A stretch of DNA of 36,961 bases from Phycisphaerae bacterium. GTDB taxonomy: Bacteria; Planctomycetota; Phycisphaerae; UBA1845. Shown here piece after piece: positions 24,940-33,113 of this stretch (its first letter is position 1; each line of letters begins with the position of its first letter). The stretch is from NCBI GenBank assembly GCA_021604825.1, contig BQJS01000018.1:1-36961 (forward strand). Direction: 5' to 3'. The notes beneath the pieces were generated by a model. That model was not told the DNA's origin. It was given only the letters and a program-made list of their open reading frames with translations, and made no database searches. A program made the translations under genes and the position numbers.

Positions 24940-25392
24940 TCAGGCATTGGCTGGGTTGATCTTCGTCATGCAGATTTCGCGCCCGTCCTCGCGATATTCC
25001 ACCTCGTTCATGTAAGCCCGAATCAGCATGATGCCGCGTCCGCAAGGCAGCGACAAGCGGTCGGGCGTGGTGGGGTCGGGGATTTCTTCGGGACTGAAGC
25101 CGCAACCTTCGTCGCGAACGCAGATGATCACGCGCCTCGGCGAGACAATATATCGAACCCGAACCTTCTTGTTGGCGTCGCCGCAATTGCCATGTCGGAC
25201 GGCATTGGTCATGGCCTCTTCGAGGGCGAGCTTGATGGCGAATGTGGAGTCCTCGTCGTAACCAGAATTTTCGATTTCCTTGAGGATGACGGCTTCGGGC
25301 TGCTTGGCCTCGGTCAAGGTGCTTTGAATCTCGATGACCTTGAATTCATCGTCGCGGGGGGAATCGAAGTTTTGTGGATCGACGGGAGTCAT
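24940..25392 (-). CDS. RsbW/SpoIIAB-type anti-sigma serine kinase
   Basis: A 150-residue HATPase domain protein of the anti-sigma factor kinase type. The N box is EEAMTNAVRHGN (58-69), the G1 box is DEGCGF (94-99), and the G2 box is GRGIMLI (118-124). These bind ATP. Such proteins hold a sigma factor and are released when they meet an unphosphorylated STAS partner, which they phosphorylate. The STAS gene is 125 bp upstream on the same strand, so a partner-switch module is likely. No sigma factor or PP2C phosphatase gene is visible in the window, so its target is unknown. Confidence 0.88.
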   Translation of the reverse strand: MTPVDPQNFDSPRDDEFKVIEIQSTLTEAKQPEAVILKEIENSGYDEDSTFAIKLALEEAMTNAVRHGNCGDANKKVRVRYIVSPRRVIICVRDEGCGFSPEEIPDPTTPDRLSLPCGRGIMLIRAYMNEVEYREDGREICMTKINPANA

Positions 25393-25517
25393 GTGATGGT
25401 GTCTGGCGGTCTTTCACAGATTGGTTCGTCGGGTTGGCAACCGCAATGGCTCACGATGGACAGGCGAATCAACAGCGTCAACCGAATCGAAGGCGGTCGA
25501 TCGCTCAAGCGAATTCG

Positions 25518-25877
25518 CTACGAGAAACTGCTGATGGCGTCGGTCGATTGCTCGTGGATGTCGAAGTGCTTGCTCAACCGGGTGATCTTGAAAACTTCGT
25601 AGATCTGCGGGTTGATGTTGGAGAGCTTGAGCTTCCCTTTCTTGCCTTCGACTTCTTTCTTGAGGTTGATCAACATGCCCAGCGCGGCTGACGACAGATG
25701 CTCAACATTGGTGAAATTCAGCAGCAGTTTGATCGCCGGTGTGGACGAAACCAGGGCGAATAGTTCATCTTCGATCTCGCGAATGGACAGCTCTTCCAGG
25801 ATCTTTCGATCGCTGAACCGAACCATGTTCACGGATTCTTCTTCGATGATCGTCAGATGCGGCGACTTTTCCGTCAT
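25518..25877 (-). CDS. STAS-domain anti-sigma factor antagonist
   Basis: A 119-residue STAS protein of the RsbV/SpoIIAA group. The phosphorylation loop reads VEHLSSAALGML with candidate Ser62/Ser63. Phosphorylation by the kinase encoded downstream would switch its ability to bind that kinase. GGAG eight bases before the ATG (within GGCAGGAGTT on the minus strand) supports the start. It is the first gene of the minus-strand STAS-kinase-acylphosphatase group and is transcribed divergently from truD. Confidence 0.9.
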   Translation of the reverse strand: MTEKSPHLTIIEEESVNMVRFSDRKILEELSIREIEDELFALVSSTPAIKLLLNFTNVEHLSSAALGMLINLKKEVEGKKGKLKLSNINPQIYEVFKITRLSKHFDIHEQSTDAISSFS

Positions 25878-26115
25878 CGGGCCAACTCCTGCCTGTTGCG
25901 TTACCCAGTTGCTTGTTACTTTAATCTAACCCAGAGTCACAGGGTGTCAATTGTATCGGAAATCCGTCGCCAATGGCGGTTGGAATTCTCAAGGGGTCTT
26001 TTACCTGTGGCGACCCGGTGGGGGGCGGACTTCTCTAGTTGGTTGAGCGGAATAGCAAGCGACGCCCCGGCATCATCGGCAGCCGGCAACTCGACTCAAA
26101 TTGTAAGCAGGTGGC

Positions 26116-27360
26116 ATGAATTCAACCAATATTGAAACCAACCGGTTCCGCGATGACGCCCTACCGTACCTGACGTCGGACCTTCCGGGCGTGGGCGGGA
26201 CCATCAAGAACTTCGACGAGGATTTTGTCGTTGAAGAAGTTCCCAAGTACGAACCAAGCGATGAAGGCACACACGTTTTTTTCGCGATCGAGAAAAAGGG
26301 GCTGACCACCCGCGATGCCATCGCCCGCATAAGCCGCCAGGTTGGCTGCCTCCGACGCGACGTGGGATATGCCGGGCTGAAGGATGCCCGCGGTGTCACC
26401 CGGCAGGTCTTGAGCGTCGAGCATGTCGATCCGGAAAAGGTTCTTGCTGCGTCGGTCGATCAGGTCAAAGTTCTTTGGGCGAAGCGTCATCAAAACAAAT
26501 TGAAGATCGGACACCTCGCGGGCAATCGGTTTGTGATTCGCGTGCGCGATGTTCAGCCCGGCTGCCTTGAGCGCGCCAAAGCGATCGTCGCCCGGTTGGT
26601 TGAAACGGGCATGCCGAACTATTTCGGTCCGCAGCGATTTGGAATGCGCGGGACCAATGCCCTTGTAGGCCGAGCGGCGCTTTTGGGTGACCATGAACAG
26701 GCGATCACACTGATCTGTGGGATGCCGCGCGAAGATGATTCGCAAGGCGCACGGTCGGCGCGCGAGTTGTTTGATCAGGGGCGCTATGGCGAAGCGCGAA
26801 AGGCCTGGCCGTCCGGTCATTGCACCGAGCGGGCAATCTGCAAGCGAGCCGACCGCGATCAGGCGGACTGGTCAAAACTGTGGCGCAGCATCGATCGAAA
26901 AATGCGAAAGCTGTACATCTCAGCGTTTCAAAGCGAGCTGTTCAATCATGTGGTGGCCAAACGAATCGACCGACTCGGCGAGTTGATCCCGGGCGACCTG
27001 GCATGGCTGCATCGAAACGGAGCATGTTTCGCGGTAGAGGATTTGGCCGAAGAGCAAACGCGCTGCGATCAATTCGAGATTTCGCCATCGGGTCCAATGT
27101 TCGGCAAGAAGATGACGCAGCCAAAGCAAGATGCCGGTGAACTGGAATTGTCGGTCTTGAAGCAAAGCGGGCTGGAACTGGATGGGCGTTTCAGCGGTGC
27201 AATCGACCGGCCCGAAGGGGCAAGACGACCCATCCGCATTCCGGTCCAGAGCGCAGAATGCTCTGAAGGCGAAGACTCGAACGGCGCATTCCTCAAACTA
27301 CGATTCGAATTGCCGCCGGGTTCATTCGCAACAAGCCTCGTGCGCGAGGTGTGCAAGTAG
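26116..27360 (+). CDS. truD: tRNA pseudouridine(13) synthase
   Basis: TruD makes pseudouridine at position 13 of tRNA-Glu and some mRNAs. This 414-residue protein is of usual or slightly greater length. It has the catalytic motif GYAGLKDARGVTRQ with Asp90, the NYFGPQRFG segment (168-176), and the family C-terminal motif LPPGSFATSLVREV. An AGG at 26109-26111 lies four bases before the ATG. The last 54 bases of the gene and 17 bases beyond are repeated in diverged form at 28443-28513. The TAG stop belongs to a GTAGG-type palindrome (27361-27379). Confidence 0.95.
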   Translation: MNSTNIETNRFRDDALPYLTSDLPGVGGTIKNFDEDFVVEEVPKYEPSDEGTHVFFAIEKKGLTTRDAIARISRQVGCLRRDVGYAGLKDARGVTRQVLSVEHVDPEKVLAASVDQVKVLWAKRHQNKLKIGHLAGNRFVIRVRDVQPGCLERAKAIVARLVETGMPNYFGPQRFGMRGTNALVGRAALLGDHEQAITLICGMPREDDSQGARSARELFDQGRYGEARKAWPSGHCTERAICKRADRDQADWSKLWRSIDRKMRKLYISAFQSELFNHVVAKRIDRLGELIPGDLAWLHRNGACFAVEDLAEEQTRCDQFEISPSGPMFGKKMTQPKQDAGELELSVLKQSGLELDGRFSGAIDRPEGARRPIRIPVQSAECSEGEDSNGAFLKLRFELPPGSFATSLVREVCK

Positions 27361-27377
27361 GCCGGGTCATCGGCCCG
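27307..27377 (+). repeat. Direct repeat copy 1: end of truD and adjacent palindrome
   Basis: This 71-base block matches 28443-28513 at 61 positions. It covers the last 18 codons of truD, including its stop, plus 17 bases. The block is about 1.1 kb from its second copy and the MORN-repeat gene lies between. Confidence 0.85.
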
Positions 27378-27379
27378 GC
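27361..27379. repeat. Short palindrome directly after the truD stop
   Basis: GCCGGG (27361-27366) pairs with CCCGGC (27374-27379) across a seven-base loop, immediately after TAG. The unit GTAGGCCGGG... has the same lead as the repeats at prmC and the large secreted protein. It may end the truD transcript. Confidence 0.75.
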
Positions 27380-27478
27380 ATAGCTGCGAAGTAGTTGCGC
27401 CGCTGTTAACCGCTGATGGCTAATTGTTTGGTACCCTGATAGCTATGTGATGTTCATGGTGACCAAGGAGGCGATGCT

Positions 27479-28444
27479 ATGTCAGACTGTGCAACTCGAG
27501 CCAGTCGGTCGTTGTTCAAGGCCTTCAAACTTAACCTGGTTCCAGTGTGTTTATTGTGCATACTGCTATACACGTCTCCTTCTGCCGGCGGTGATTTCGA
27601 CGAGTTCAATCAATACCCGCCTGGTGTTCCCAAGCCGACCTCGTGCGACGAGTCAACTTATGAATGGAAAGCCGTAGGTGAGCGCAATGATGCCGGGCGC
27701 TTTGGTGAGTGGCGGTTTTATGATCCGGAGGGAAATCTTCGGGCGGTCTCGCAGTATCGAAACAATCTGCTTCATGGCGTTCATAAGTGGTTTGATTCGT
27801 CGGGGCAGAAGCGCGGTTTGTCTGAATTCGAAGACGGGGTCTCGCACGGTCTTTTTATTCGTTGGTACGAGAACGGGAAAATGCGGGAGTGTCGGGAGTT
27901 TTCTCAGTCCAAACCGTGCGGCAATTGGAAGTCATTTCATGATGACGGTACGCAGAAACGTGATGTTGTGCATGCCGATGGGTGGCCGGTGAGCACCGAA
28001 AAGCGATGGTATGAAAATGGCCAGCTTGAGGCGGTTGTGAGTCGAAGCGAGGGCACATTGGAAGGTCCGACTCGACTTTGGTACAGCAACGGAAAACTAA
28101 AGAAGGAAACGAGCTATCATCAAGGACGTGGGGTCGGGGTCGTTCGAAAATGGTATGAAAATGGGCAGTTGCAGTTCCGGTGCACGTTGGAAAATGCAAT
28201 GCCGTGCGGGCTGACTGAGTATTGGTTTGAGAGCGGTGTTAAGAAGAAGGAATTCTACCGCGAACTCGGGGTTAGGTCGGGGCCATGGCGCGAATGGCAC
28301 CGGAATGGGAAACTTACGATTGAGGGGCAATACGTGGATGGTAAGCGTGATGGTCGGTGGACTTACTTTGACACGGATGGAAAGTTGACCAAAGAAGAGA
28401 CTTGGTTGATGGGTGTTCAAGTTGAGCCGAAGTCTGTTGACTGA
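27479..28444 (+). CDS. YwqK-type MORN-repeat exported protein
   Basis: A 321-residue protein with a signal peptide or signal anchor (about 18-37) followed by around nine MORN-variant repeats of the type WYENGKL...E..Y..G...G, as in the YwqK family often listed as toxin-antitoxin immunity proteins. The role of this member is unknown; exported YwqK-like proteins also occur without toxins. AAGGAGG at 27465-27471 seven bases before the ATG is the strongest ribosome site in the area. The gene lies between truD and a second diverged copy of the truD end, and its stop codon TGA overlaps the first two bases of that copy. This suggests it arrived by insertion or recombination at the truD 3' end. Confidence 0.82.
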   Translation: MSDCATRASRSLFKAFKLNLVPVCLLCILLYTSPSAGGDFDEFNQYPPGVPKPTSCDESTYEWKAVGERNDAGRFGEWRFYDPEGNLRAVSQYRNNLLHGVHKWFDSSGQKRGLSEFEDGVSHGLFIRWYENGKMRECREFSQSKPCGNWKSFHDDGTQKRDVVHADGWPVSTEKRWYENGQLEAVVSRSEGTLEGPTRLWYSNGKLKKETSYHQGRGVGVVRKWYENGQLQFRCTLENAMPCGLTEYWFESGVKKKEFYRELGVRSGPWREWHRNGKLTIEGQYVDGKRDGRWTYFDTDGKLTKEETWLMGVQVEPKSVD

Positions 28445-28513
28445 ATTGCGGACGGGTTCATTCGTGACAAGTCTCGTGCGCGAAGTCTGCAAGTAGGTCG
28501 GGTCATCGACGCG
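28443..28513 (+). pseudogene. Diverged remnant of a second truD 3' end (direct repeat copy 2)
   Basis: Read in frame this gives ELRTGSFVTSLVREVCK and a TAG stop, against ELPPGSFATSLVREVCK in truD. Of 71 bases 61 agree, and several differences are synonymous (AGC/AGT, GAG/GAA, GTG/GTC), so it looks like a homologous coding tail rather than a recent local copy. Nothing of truD upstream of this block is present next to it. Confidence 0.8.
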
Positions 28514-28523
28514 ACAGCCCTGG

Positions 28524-28916
28524 TTATGCCAATAGCACAAAGACATCCTTGGCGGGTTCGCAACTGATTTTCGGATCGCCCACATCGTTGCACAGTTGGT
28601 CAAGGCATTCGAGTGCGATCGCGTAGTCTTCACTGGATTGTTGTGCCATCGTATTGGAATTTCGCCAAACGATAACAACCTGCTTCGTCGCCAACTCGGA
28701 CACGCCACCGAAGAGTGAATCTGAGAAGGCGTCCCAATGATTATTGCCAGCCAACGGCGGGTCCATGGGAATCACGGACTTCACGGATTCGATAAACGAC
28801 CGTTTGTCGGTTGCGCGCAAACCGTCGATTGTAAATTGCGTGCAGTTCTCGCCAAGCAGCCGCAACAGGATGCATTCAGCCTCGGCTGGAGAAACGTTGT
28901 GAAGTCCGCGATTCAT
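28524..28916 (-). CDS. Barstar-like protein
   Basis: A 130-residue protein resembling barstar, the small inhibitor of barnase-type ribonucleases. The core is FTIDGLRATDKRSFIESV, then a WDAFSDSLFGGV motif corresponding to the barstar inhibitory helix with its acidic residues, then VVIVWRNS. No barnase-like or other toxin gene is nearby, so it may be an orphan immunity gene or have an unrelated binding role. The frame is open upstream to 29111 but that part overlaps the neighbouring gene end and looks non-coding. The ATG at 28916 starts the conserved region. It lies just beyond the truD remnant and is convergent with the MORN gene. Confidence 0.72.
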   Translation of the reverse strand: MNRGLHNVSPAEAECILLRLLGENCTQFTIDGLRATDKRSFIESVKSVIPMDPPLAGNNHWDAFSDSLFGGVSELATKQVVIVWRNSNTMAQQSSEDYAIALECLDQLCNDVGDPKISCEPAKDVFVLLA

Positions 28917-29020
28917 TCGGGCTCGCCGTGCGCAAGGCGTCCCGAACCCTTCCGCTTCGTTGAAGGGCGGGGCACGATTTACGATTGATTGTACGGTGGT
29001 TTGGGAGGGAATTCTTCCCT

Positions 29021-31432
29021 TTAAACAGCCTCGGCGACGTTCTTTAGTTCTTCTGATGCTGCGTAGAACTCTGGTAGGGCCATGTCGCTTAGGTAGACGA
29101 TGCCTCTGCACGCCCGCATCCCGTGATCCTTGCTGTTGACGAAGAAATCTTCGCCTAGCATGGTCTTGATCTGGTCGAATTGCTTGACCTGGATCTTCCT
29201 TGCGAGGCGCGAGAACGGGCCGTCCATCTCGTAGCTTGGGAAGGAAGCCGACTTCTGCGTGTTGAAGCAGCTATCGAAGCAGTTGTCCATGTCCGTCAGG
29301 TGCGTCAGCGATGTCGGCACGAACAAGTTCGACTCCGAAGGATGGAATTTGAACCAGACGTTGCGGTAGCCCAGCACGCGGATGTCGTGGCGGCCCGACT
29401 CTTTTTCGTATTGCTTCAGCGCCTGCGAGACGGCTTGCAGAACTTTGTAGTGCGTGTCGGGACCGCTGCCTTCGGGATCAAAGGCGACGGTGACGATGTC
29501 CGGGTGGACTTCTTCAAGCAAATCGTGAATGGGCGGAACGTCGCGATCGATGCGCGGCGGTTCGGTGAAGAGGTCGCCTTTGTAGAATCCAAGTCGCAAG
29601 TGGCGGACAGCCTCCCCCAGGAATCCGTAGTACGCCCATTTGAGTTCTGATTCGTATTCGCGGACCCGGCCCTTGAGCTGCTGGACGATGGCGATGTCCT
29701 TCTTGCCGGGATATTGCGTTGCAAAGTAATTCAGCAATTCCGAGCAGCGTTCTTTGATGTTGTCAGCCCGGTCCTCTTCGTACACTTCAAACAAGTTGCG
29801 GAGCAAACGTCGTGAAACGGCTTCGGCTTTCTTGTCTTCGTGATTGCGCGCGGCACCTTCGTGGTAGTACGACACGTCGATTTTTCGCGACTGCAGACTG
29901 TTGGGGTCGAAGTAGCGGGCGGCTAGCAGCTTGTCGAAGTCTCCGCGTTTCATCCGCTTGAGCACATCTTCGATGGCCGTGTGCATGTAACTGTTGGTGA
30001 CGGCATTGAACCCCGACGTCATGTACGCGAAGTGATGCTCGGTGCTGCTGCGCCGGACCAGATTCGTCACGTATGGCAGGTAGGCCAGGATGATGTCGTC
30101 GTGGTGCGGAGCCGTGTGCAAGAAGCTCTTCTGCTCGATGGGTCGATTGCCCTTGGTGAGGTTGTCGAGAATCTGTTTGTGCGTCAGGTCTTTAAGTGCC
30201 TGGGGAGTTTGTTTGGTCTTGGCGAGCAGTTCGGTGCCAAAGCGGTTGGCTTTGAAGTCATCTTCGGACAGCTGCTGGATGGTCTTTTTGTTGTCGAATG
30301 ACAAGTCCATCACGATCTTGTGGATCTGCTGCTGAGATAATTCATCGCTTCGTTGCAAGTCGATGAAGGATCGATTGGTCAGCCGCTTTGCCGCTCCCTT
30401 GGTCAAGTAGAATCTCGCGTTGGGAAGAACCGCCAGCGCGGAACCCGGGAAGCGATTGTTGGCTTCTGATTGAATCGTGCTTGCCACCACCTTCGCTTTG
30501 GCCTCACCGGCTGCGATGATGATTGCGACGGCGTTCTTGTTGTACGTGATGGTCCTCAAGCCGATCGTGATGACATGCTTCGACCGGGCAACTTCCATGC
30601 CGCCCAAGTCACTGGCAGCGGCTGCACGGGTTTCGTAGTTGGGCTCAAAGAGTCGCGTCGTCGAATAGAAATCCGATCCGCGCACGTTAAACGCGATGTG
30701 ACCGTCCGGTCCGATGCCACCGAGGAAAAATCCGATGCCACCCAACTGACGAATTTTACGTTCATATTCGGTGCAGAACTGATCAACTCGTTCAAGTACA
30801 CCCTGCTGTCGCTTCTCGAGGAGCGTCTTCGCCTTCCGCACGCGGAGCGTCAAATCGACCGTCATTTTCGGGAAGATGTCGGTGATTCTCGTGCCGCGCG
30901 AAAGGCCGATATGACTGGGATCGATCAGCATCGCCTTGGCCGGGTCGAGACCGAATTCGTTGATGTAGTATTTGTTAACGTAGTAGCGGAAGCTGTTGTG
31001 CTGCCGCGTGTCGATTGGATAAAACTCGTCGATCTGCACGAAACGCAGGTCGCTCAACACCGGCTTGCGATCGGTTGGCAGGCCCATTGATTCCAACTCG
31101 GCTTGCACATCTTTGCGGTTCCAATTGCGCATGTAGTGCAAGACGTACTTGATGAAGTACTCGGGCGTTTTTCCAGTTGGAAGTGCGACCGAACCGGTTG
31201 GGTTTTGCAGAACCCACTCGAGAAAGCGGACAGCCGTCAGCCGGCCGAGACGTGGAAAGTTGTCCACGATGACCGTGCCAATGCGCTCGAGCGGACCGTA
31301 GCGCAGGTCGTAGCCACTGGCTTTGATGGCGTTCTGTTCGACGGGACTCGTCGTTTGCGTTCCGTTTGATTTCTTTGATTCTGATTTCGGGCGGTTTGTC
31401 GAAACAGTTTTAGCCGTCGCTTGGCTTGCCAT
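29021..31432 (-). CDS. NagB-type sugar-phosphate deaminase/isomerase fused to a PIG-L/LmbE deacetylase
   Basis: An 803-residue cytoplasmic two-domain protein. The N-terminal part (about 45-360) is NagB-like: ALPTGKTP phosphate loop (83-90), IDEF with Asp135, and GIGPDGHIAFN with Asp243 and His245. The residue after IAFN, a catalytic Glu in E. coli NagB, is Val250 here. The C-terminal part (about 432-790) is PIG-L-like, with APHHDD (His443, Asp446) in place of AHPDD and a further candidate zinc His661 in PDTH. Such fusions suggest removal of an acetyl group and then deamination of an amino-sugar phosphate, e.g. GlcNAc-6-phosphate to fructose-6-phosphate; this is inference. AAAGGA seven bases before the ATG fixes the start. 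A ROK regulator gene lies 186 bp upstream. Confidence 0.85.
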   Translation of the reverse strand: MASQATAKTVSTNRPKSESKKSNGTQTTSPVEQNAIKASGYDLRYGPLERIGTVIVDNFPRLGRLTAVRFLEWVLQNPTGSVALPTGKTPEYFIKYVLHYMRNWNRKDVQAELESMGLPTDRKPVLSDLRFVQIDEFYPIDTRQHNSFRYYVNKYYINEFGLDPAKAMLIDPSHIGLSRGTRITDIFPKMTVDLTLRVRKAKTLLEKRQQGVLERVDQFCTEYERKIRQLGGIGFFLGGIGPDGHIAFNVRGSDFYSTTRLFEPNYETRAAAASDLGGMEVARSKHVITIGLRTITYNKNAVAIIIAAGEAKAKVVASTIQSEANNRFPGSALAVLPNARFYLTKGAAKRLTNRSFIDLQRSDELSQQQIHKIVMDLSFDNKKTIQQLSEDDFKANRFGTELLAKTKQTPQALKDLTHKQILDNLTKGNRPIEQKSFLHTAPHHDDIILAYLPYVTNLVRRSSTEHHFAYMTSGFNAVTNSYMHTAIEDVLKRMKRGDFDKLLAARYFDPNSLQSRKIDVSYYHEGAARNHEDKKAEAVSRRLLRNLFEVYEEDRADNIKERCSELLNYFATQYPGKKDIAIVQQLKGRVREYESELKWAYYGFLGEAVRHLRLGFYKGDLFTEPPRIDRDVPPIHDLLEEVHPDIVTVAFDPEGSGPDTHYKVLQAVSQALKQYEKESGRHDIRVLGYRNVWFKFHPSESNLFVPTSLTHLTDMDNCFDSCFNTQKSASFPSYEMDGPFSRLARKIQVKQFDQIKTMLGEDFFVNSKDHGMRACRGIVYLSDMALPEFYAASEELKNVAEAV

Positions 31433-31618
31433 GCATCATTCCTTTCGGTGCTTGCCAGGTCGTTGCGGTAAAGCCGGGATTTTTTCCCTGGCCAAACACA
31501 TGACTTCGATTCTGCCTGCTCGCTATCTTCGTACCCTCGAACGACATTCATGTCATCGTCCGTTCGGGGTCAATCAGATCACTCGGCGGCAAGGCGAATC
31601 TAAAGCACCGAGTGAAAT

Positions 31619-32836
31619 TCAGCCATGGGCGACAACACCTCGTGGATTCGCCCAAAAACGTTGGCAGACTTCAGCTGCTCCGCCAACCGCGCGGTCCTGC
31701 GTGATGACTTCACCTTCGACGACTCTTAAGCTGCGAAGGTCCCAGTCCAAGACAAGCTCGCGAAGATGACCGTTCACCCCGTCGCGCAACGCATGATTGT
31801 CTTCAAACAAATAACCGCCCAGTACCAAGACCTCAGGGTCATAAGCAGCGACGACCATCGCCGCACCCAGTGCGATGTAATTCATTTTCTTAAATAGCGT
31901 AGCCGAGAAGGGTTTCGAGTCGTTCTCCTCGTAATGATCGAAGCAGGCTTGCATGATTTCCTGGGTCGAAAGCTTGTCATCGATGGCCTTCGCCACGCTC
32001 TTGGGTAAGTCTTTGCGATCCAATTCTTTGATCGCCGCGACAATACCCGGACCCGATGCGACCGCTTCCAGACAGCCCTTGTTTCCGCATGGACATTGCC
32101 GACCACCCGGATCGACCACAACGTGCCCGAGTTCGCCAGCACGCTGAGTTGCCCCCGCCAATGGACGGCCCTGCTGCACAAATCGTGCGCTGATACCCTG
32201 ACCGGCGCGATAATACGCCAAGCTGGCGGCGTCGCGCCCTGCGCCCATGAGCGATTCTGCGGCCGCATTCATCGCGGTCGCCGCACCTTGAATCAGGACG
32301 TTTGTTTCGTACTTCTGGGTCAGCAACTTGCCCAGTGGTTCGTTGTGCCACCCCAAGGATGCGCACGTCACCACGTTGCCTTGTCGATCAACCGCTCCGT
32401 TAATACCTGCCCATAGACCGAGGATATTCTTGAGGCCAAGATCAATCTGCGAGAGCAGCCCGCGCAGGGCAAGGTCGATCTGTTCGAGGATCATGTCGAG
32501 ATTTCGATCCTCGCCGAGAACCACCGTTGCCCGACCCATCGGATGACCGTCAGCCGCAACGAGGGCGAGATGCAATTCGTCGGCTGCGATGTCGATGCCG
32601 GCGAAGCAGCCAATCCCACGGTTCACCGCCAATAAGATCGCCGGACGTCCGCGACCTTGTCCAGACTGACCAACTTTCTGAAGCCAGCCGGAGGCCATCA
32701 GCCGCTGGGTCGCCCCGTTGACGGTGGACCGCTGTCGGCCCAGATGGTCCGCGAGCTTGTGTTGGGGTAAGGGTCCCAGGCGATGCACCACTTGAAGAAC
32801 CTGCCAATCCATGGGTCTAATCGTCGCAAAATTCAT
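31619..32836 (-). CDS. ROK-family transcriptional regulator
   Basis: A 405-residue regulator of the NagC/XylR type: an N-terminal winged helix-turn-helix (about 10-60, with LPQHKLADHLGRQRSTVNGA), then a ROK domain. The zinc site is complete (GELGH with His238, and CPCGNKGCLE with Cys248, 250 and 255), so sugar binding is likely. The kinase residues are lost: the ATP loop DxGxT reads DIAAD, and ENDANAAA reads QGAATAMNAAA, removing the catalytic Asp. It is thus a sensor, not a kinase. The likely ligand is an amino sugar, given the NagB fusion downstream. The frame opens at a TTG (32872), but a perfect inverted repeat at 32838-32866 lies just before the ATG at 32836, which I chose. Confidence 0.88.
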   Translation of the reverse strand: MNFATIRPMDWQVLQVVHRLGPLPQHKLADHLGRQRSTVNGATQRLMASGWLQKVGQSGQGRGRPAILLAVNRGIGCFAGIDIAADELHLALVAADGHPMGRATVVLGEDRNLDMILEQIDLALRGLLSQIDLGLKNILGLWAGINGAVDRQGNVVTCASLGWHNEPLGKLLTQKYETNVLIQGAATAMNAAAESLMGAGRDAASLAYYRAGQGISARFVQQGRPLAGATQRAGELGHVVVDPGGRQCPCGNKGCLEAVASGPGIVAAIKELDRKDLPKSVAKAIDDKLSTQEIMQACFDHYEENDSKPFSATLFKKMNYIALGAAMVVAAYDPEVLVLGGYLFEDNHALRDGVNGHLRELVLDWDLRSLRVVEGEVITQDRAVGGAAEVCQRFWANPRGVVAHG

Positions 32837-32837
32837 A

Positions 32838-32866
32838 AGATCGGAATCCGTATCTATTTCCGATCT
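32838..32866. promoter_or_regulatory. Candidate ROK operator (perfect inverted repeat)
   Basis: AGATCGGAA (32838-32846) and TTCCGATCT (32858-32866) are perfect 9-bp inverted arms with an 11-base spacer, giving one- to two-turn spacing. The site sits at the 5' end of the ROK gene and faces the divergent 812-residue hydrolase gene about 250 bp away. Autoregulation by the ROK protein is the simplest reading, and is inference. Confidence 0.55.
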
Positions 32867-33113
32867 CCGCAAAACCTATCCTAATAATGTTGTAGCGGAG
32901 ATTCAACGAAATAGGTACAATTTAATTCGGTCCAAGTATTAAATTGCCGTTAACCGCGATTTGGCTTGCTTGGTTGATGACGGCCAAGAGAATTGTCGGG
33001 GAGCCGCCCATGGGCAACGTCGAAGCCAGAAATCATCGTCTGTTCGGCCCAAATCAGTATTCACAAGGCGCATTCTATCACAAATCGCACTCTTAGTAGA
33101 TGGGAGATGACGC

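Noticed and set aside
24920..25186. A 184-residue version of acylphosphatase starting at 25186
   Set aside because: The extra 89 residues are the out-of-frame translation of the anti-sigma kinase gene. They are arginine-rich and unlike any acylphosphatase.
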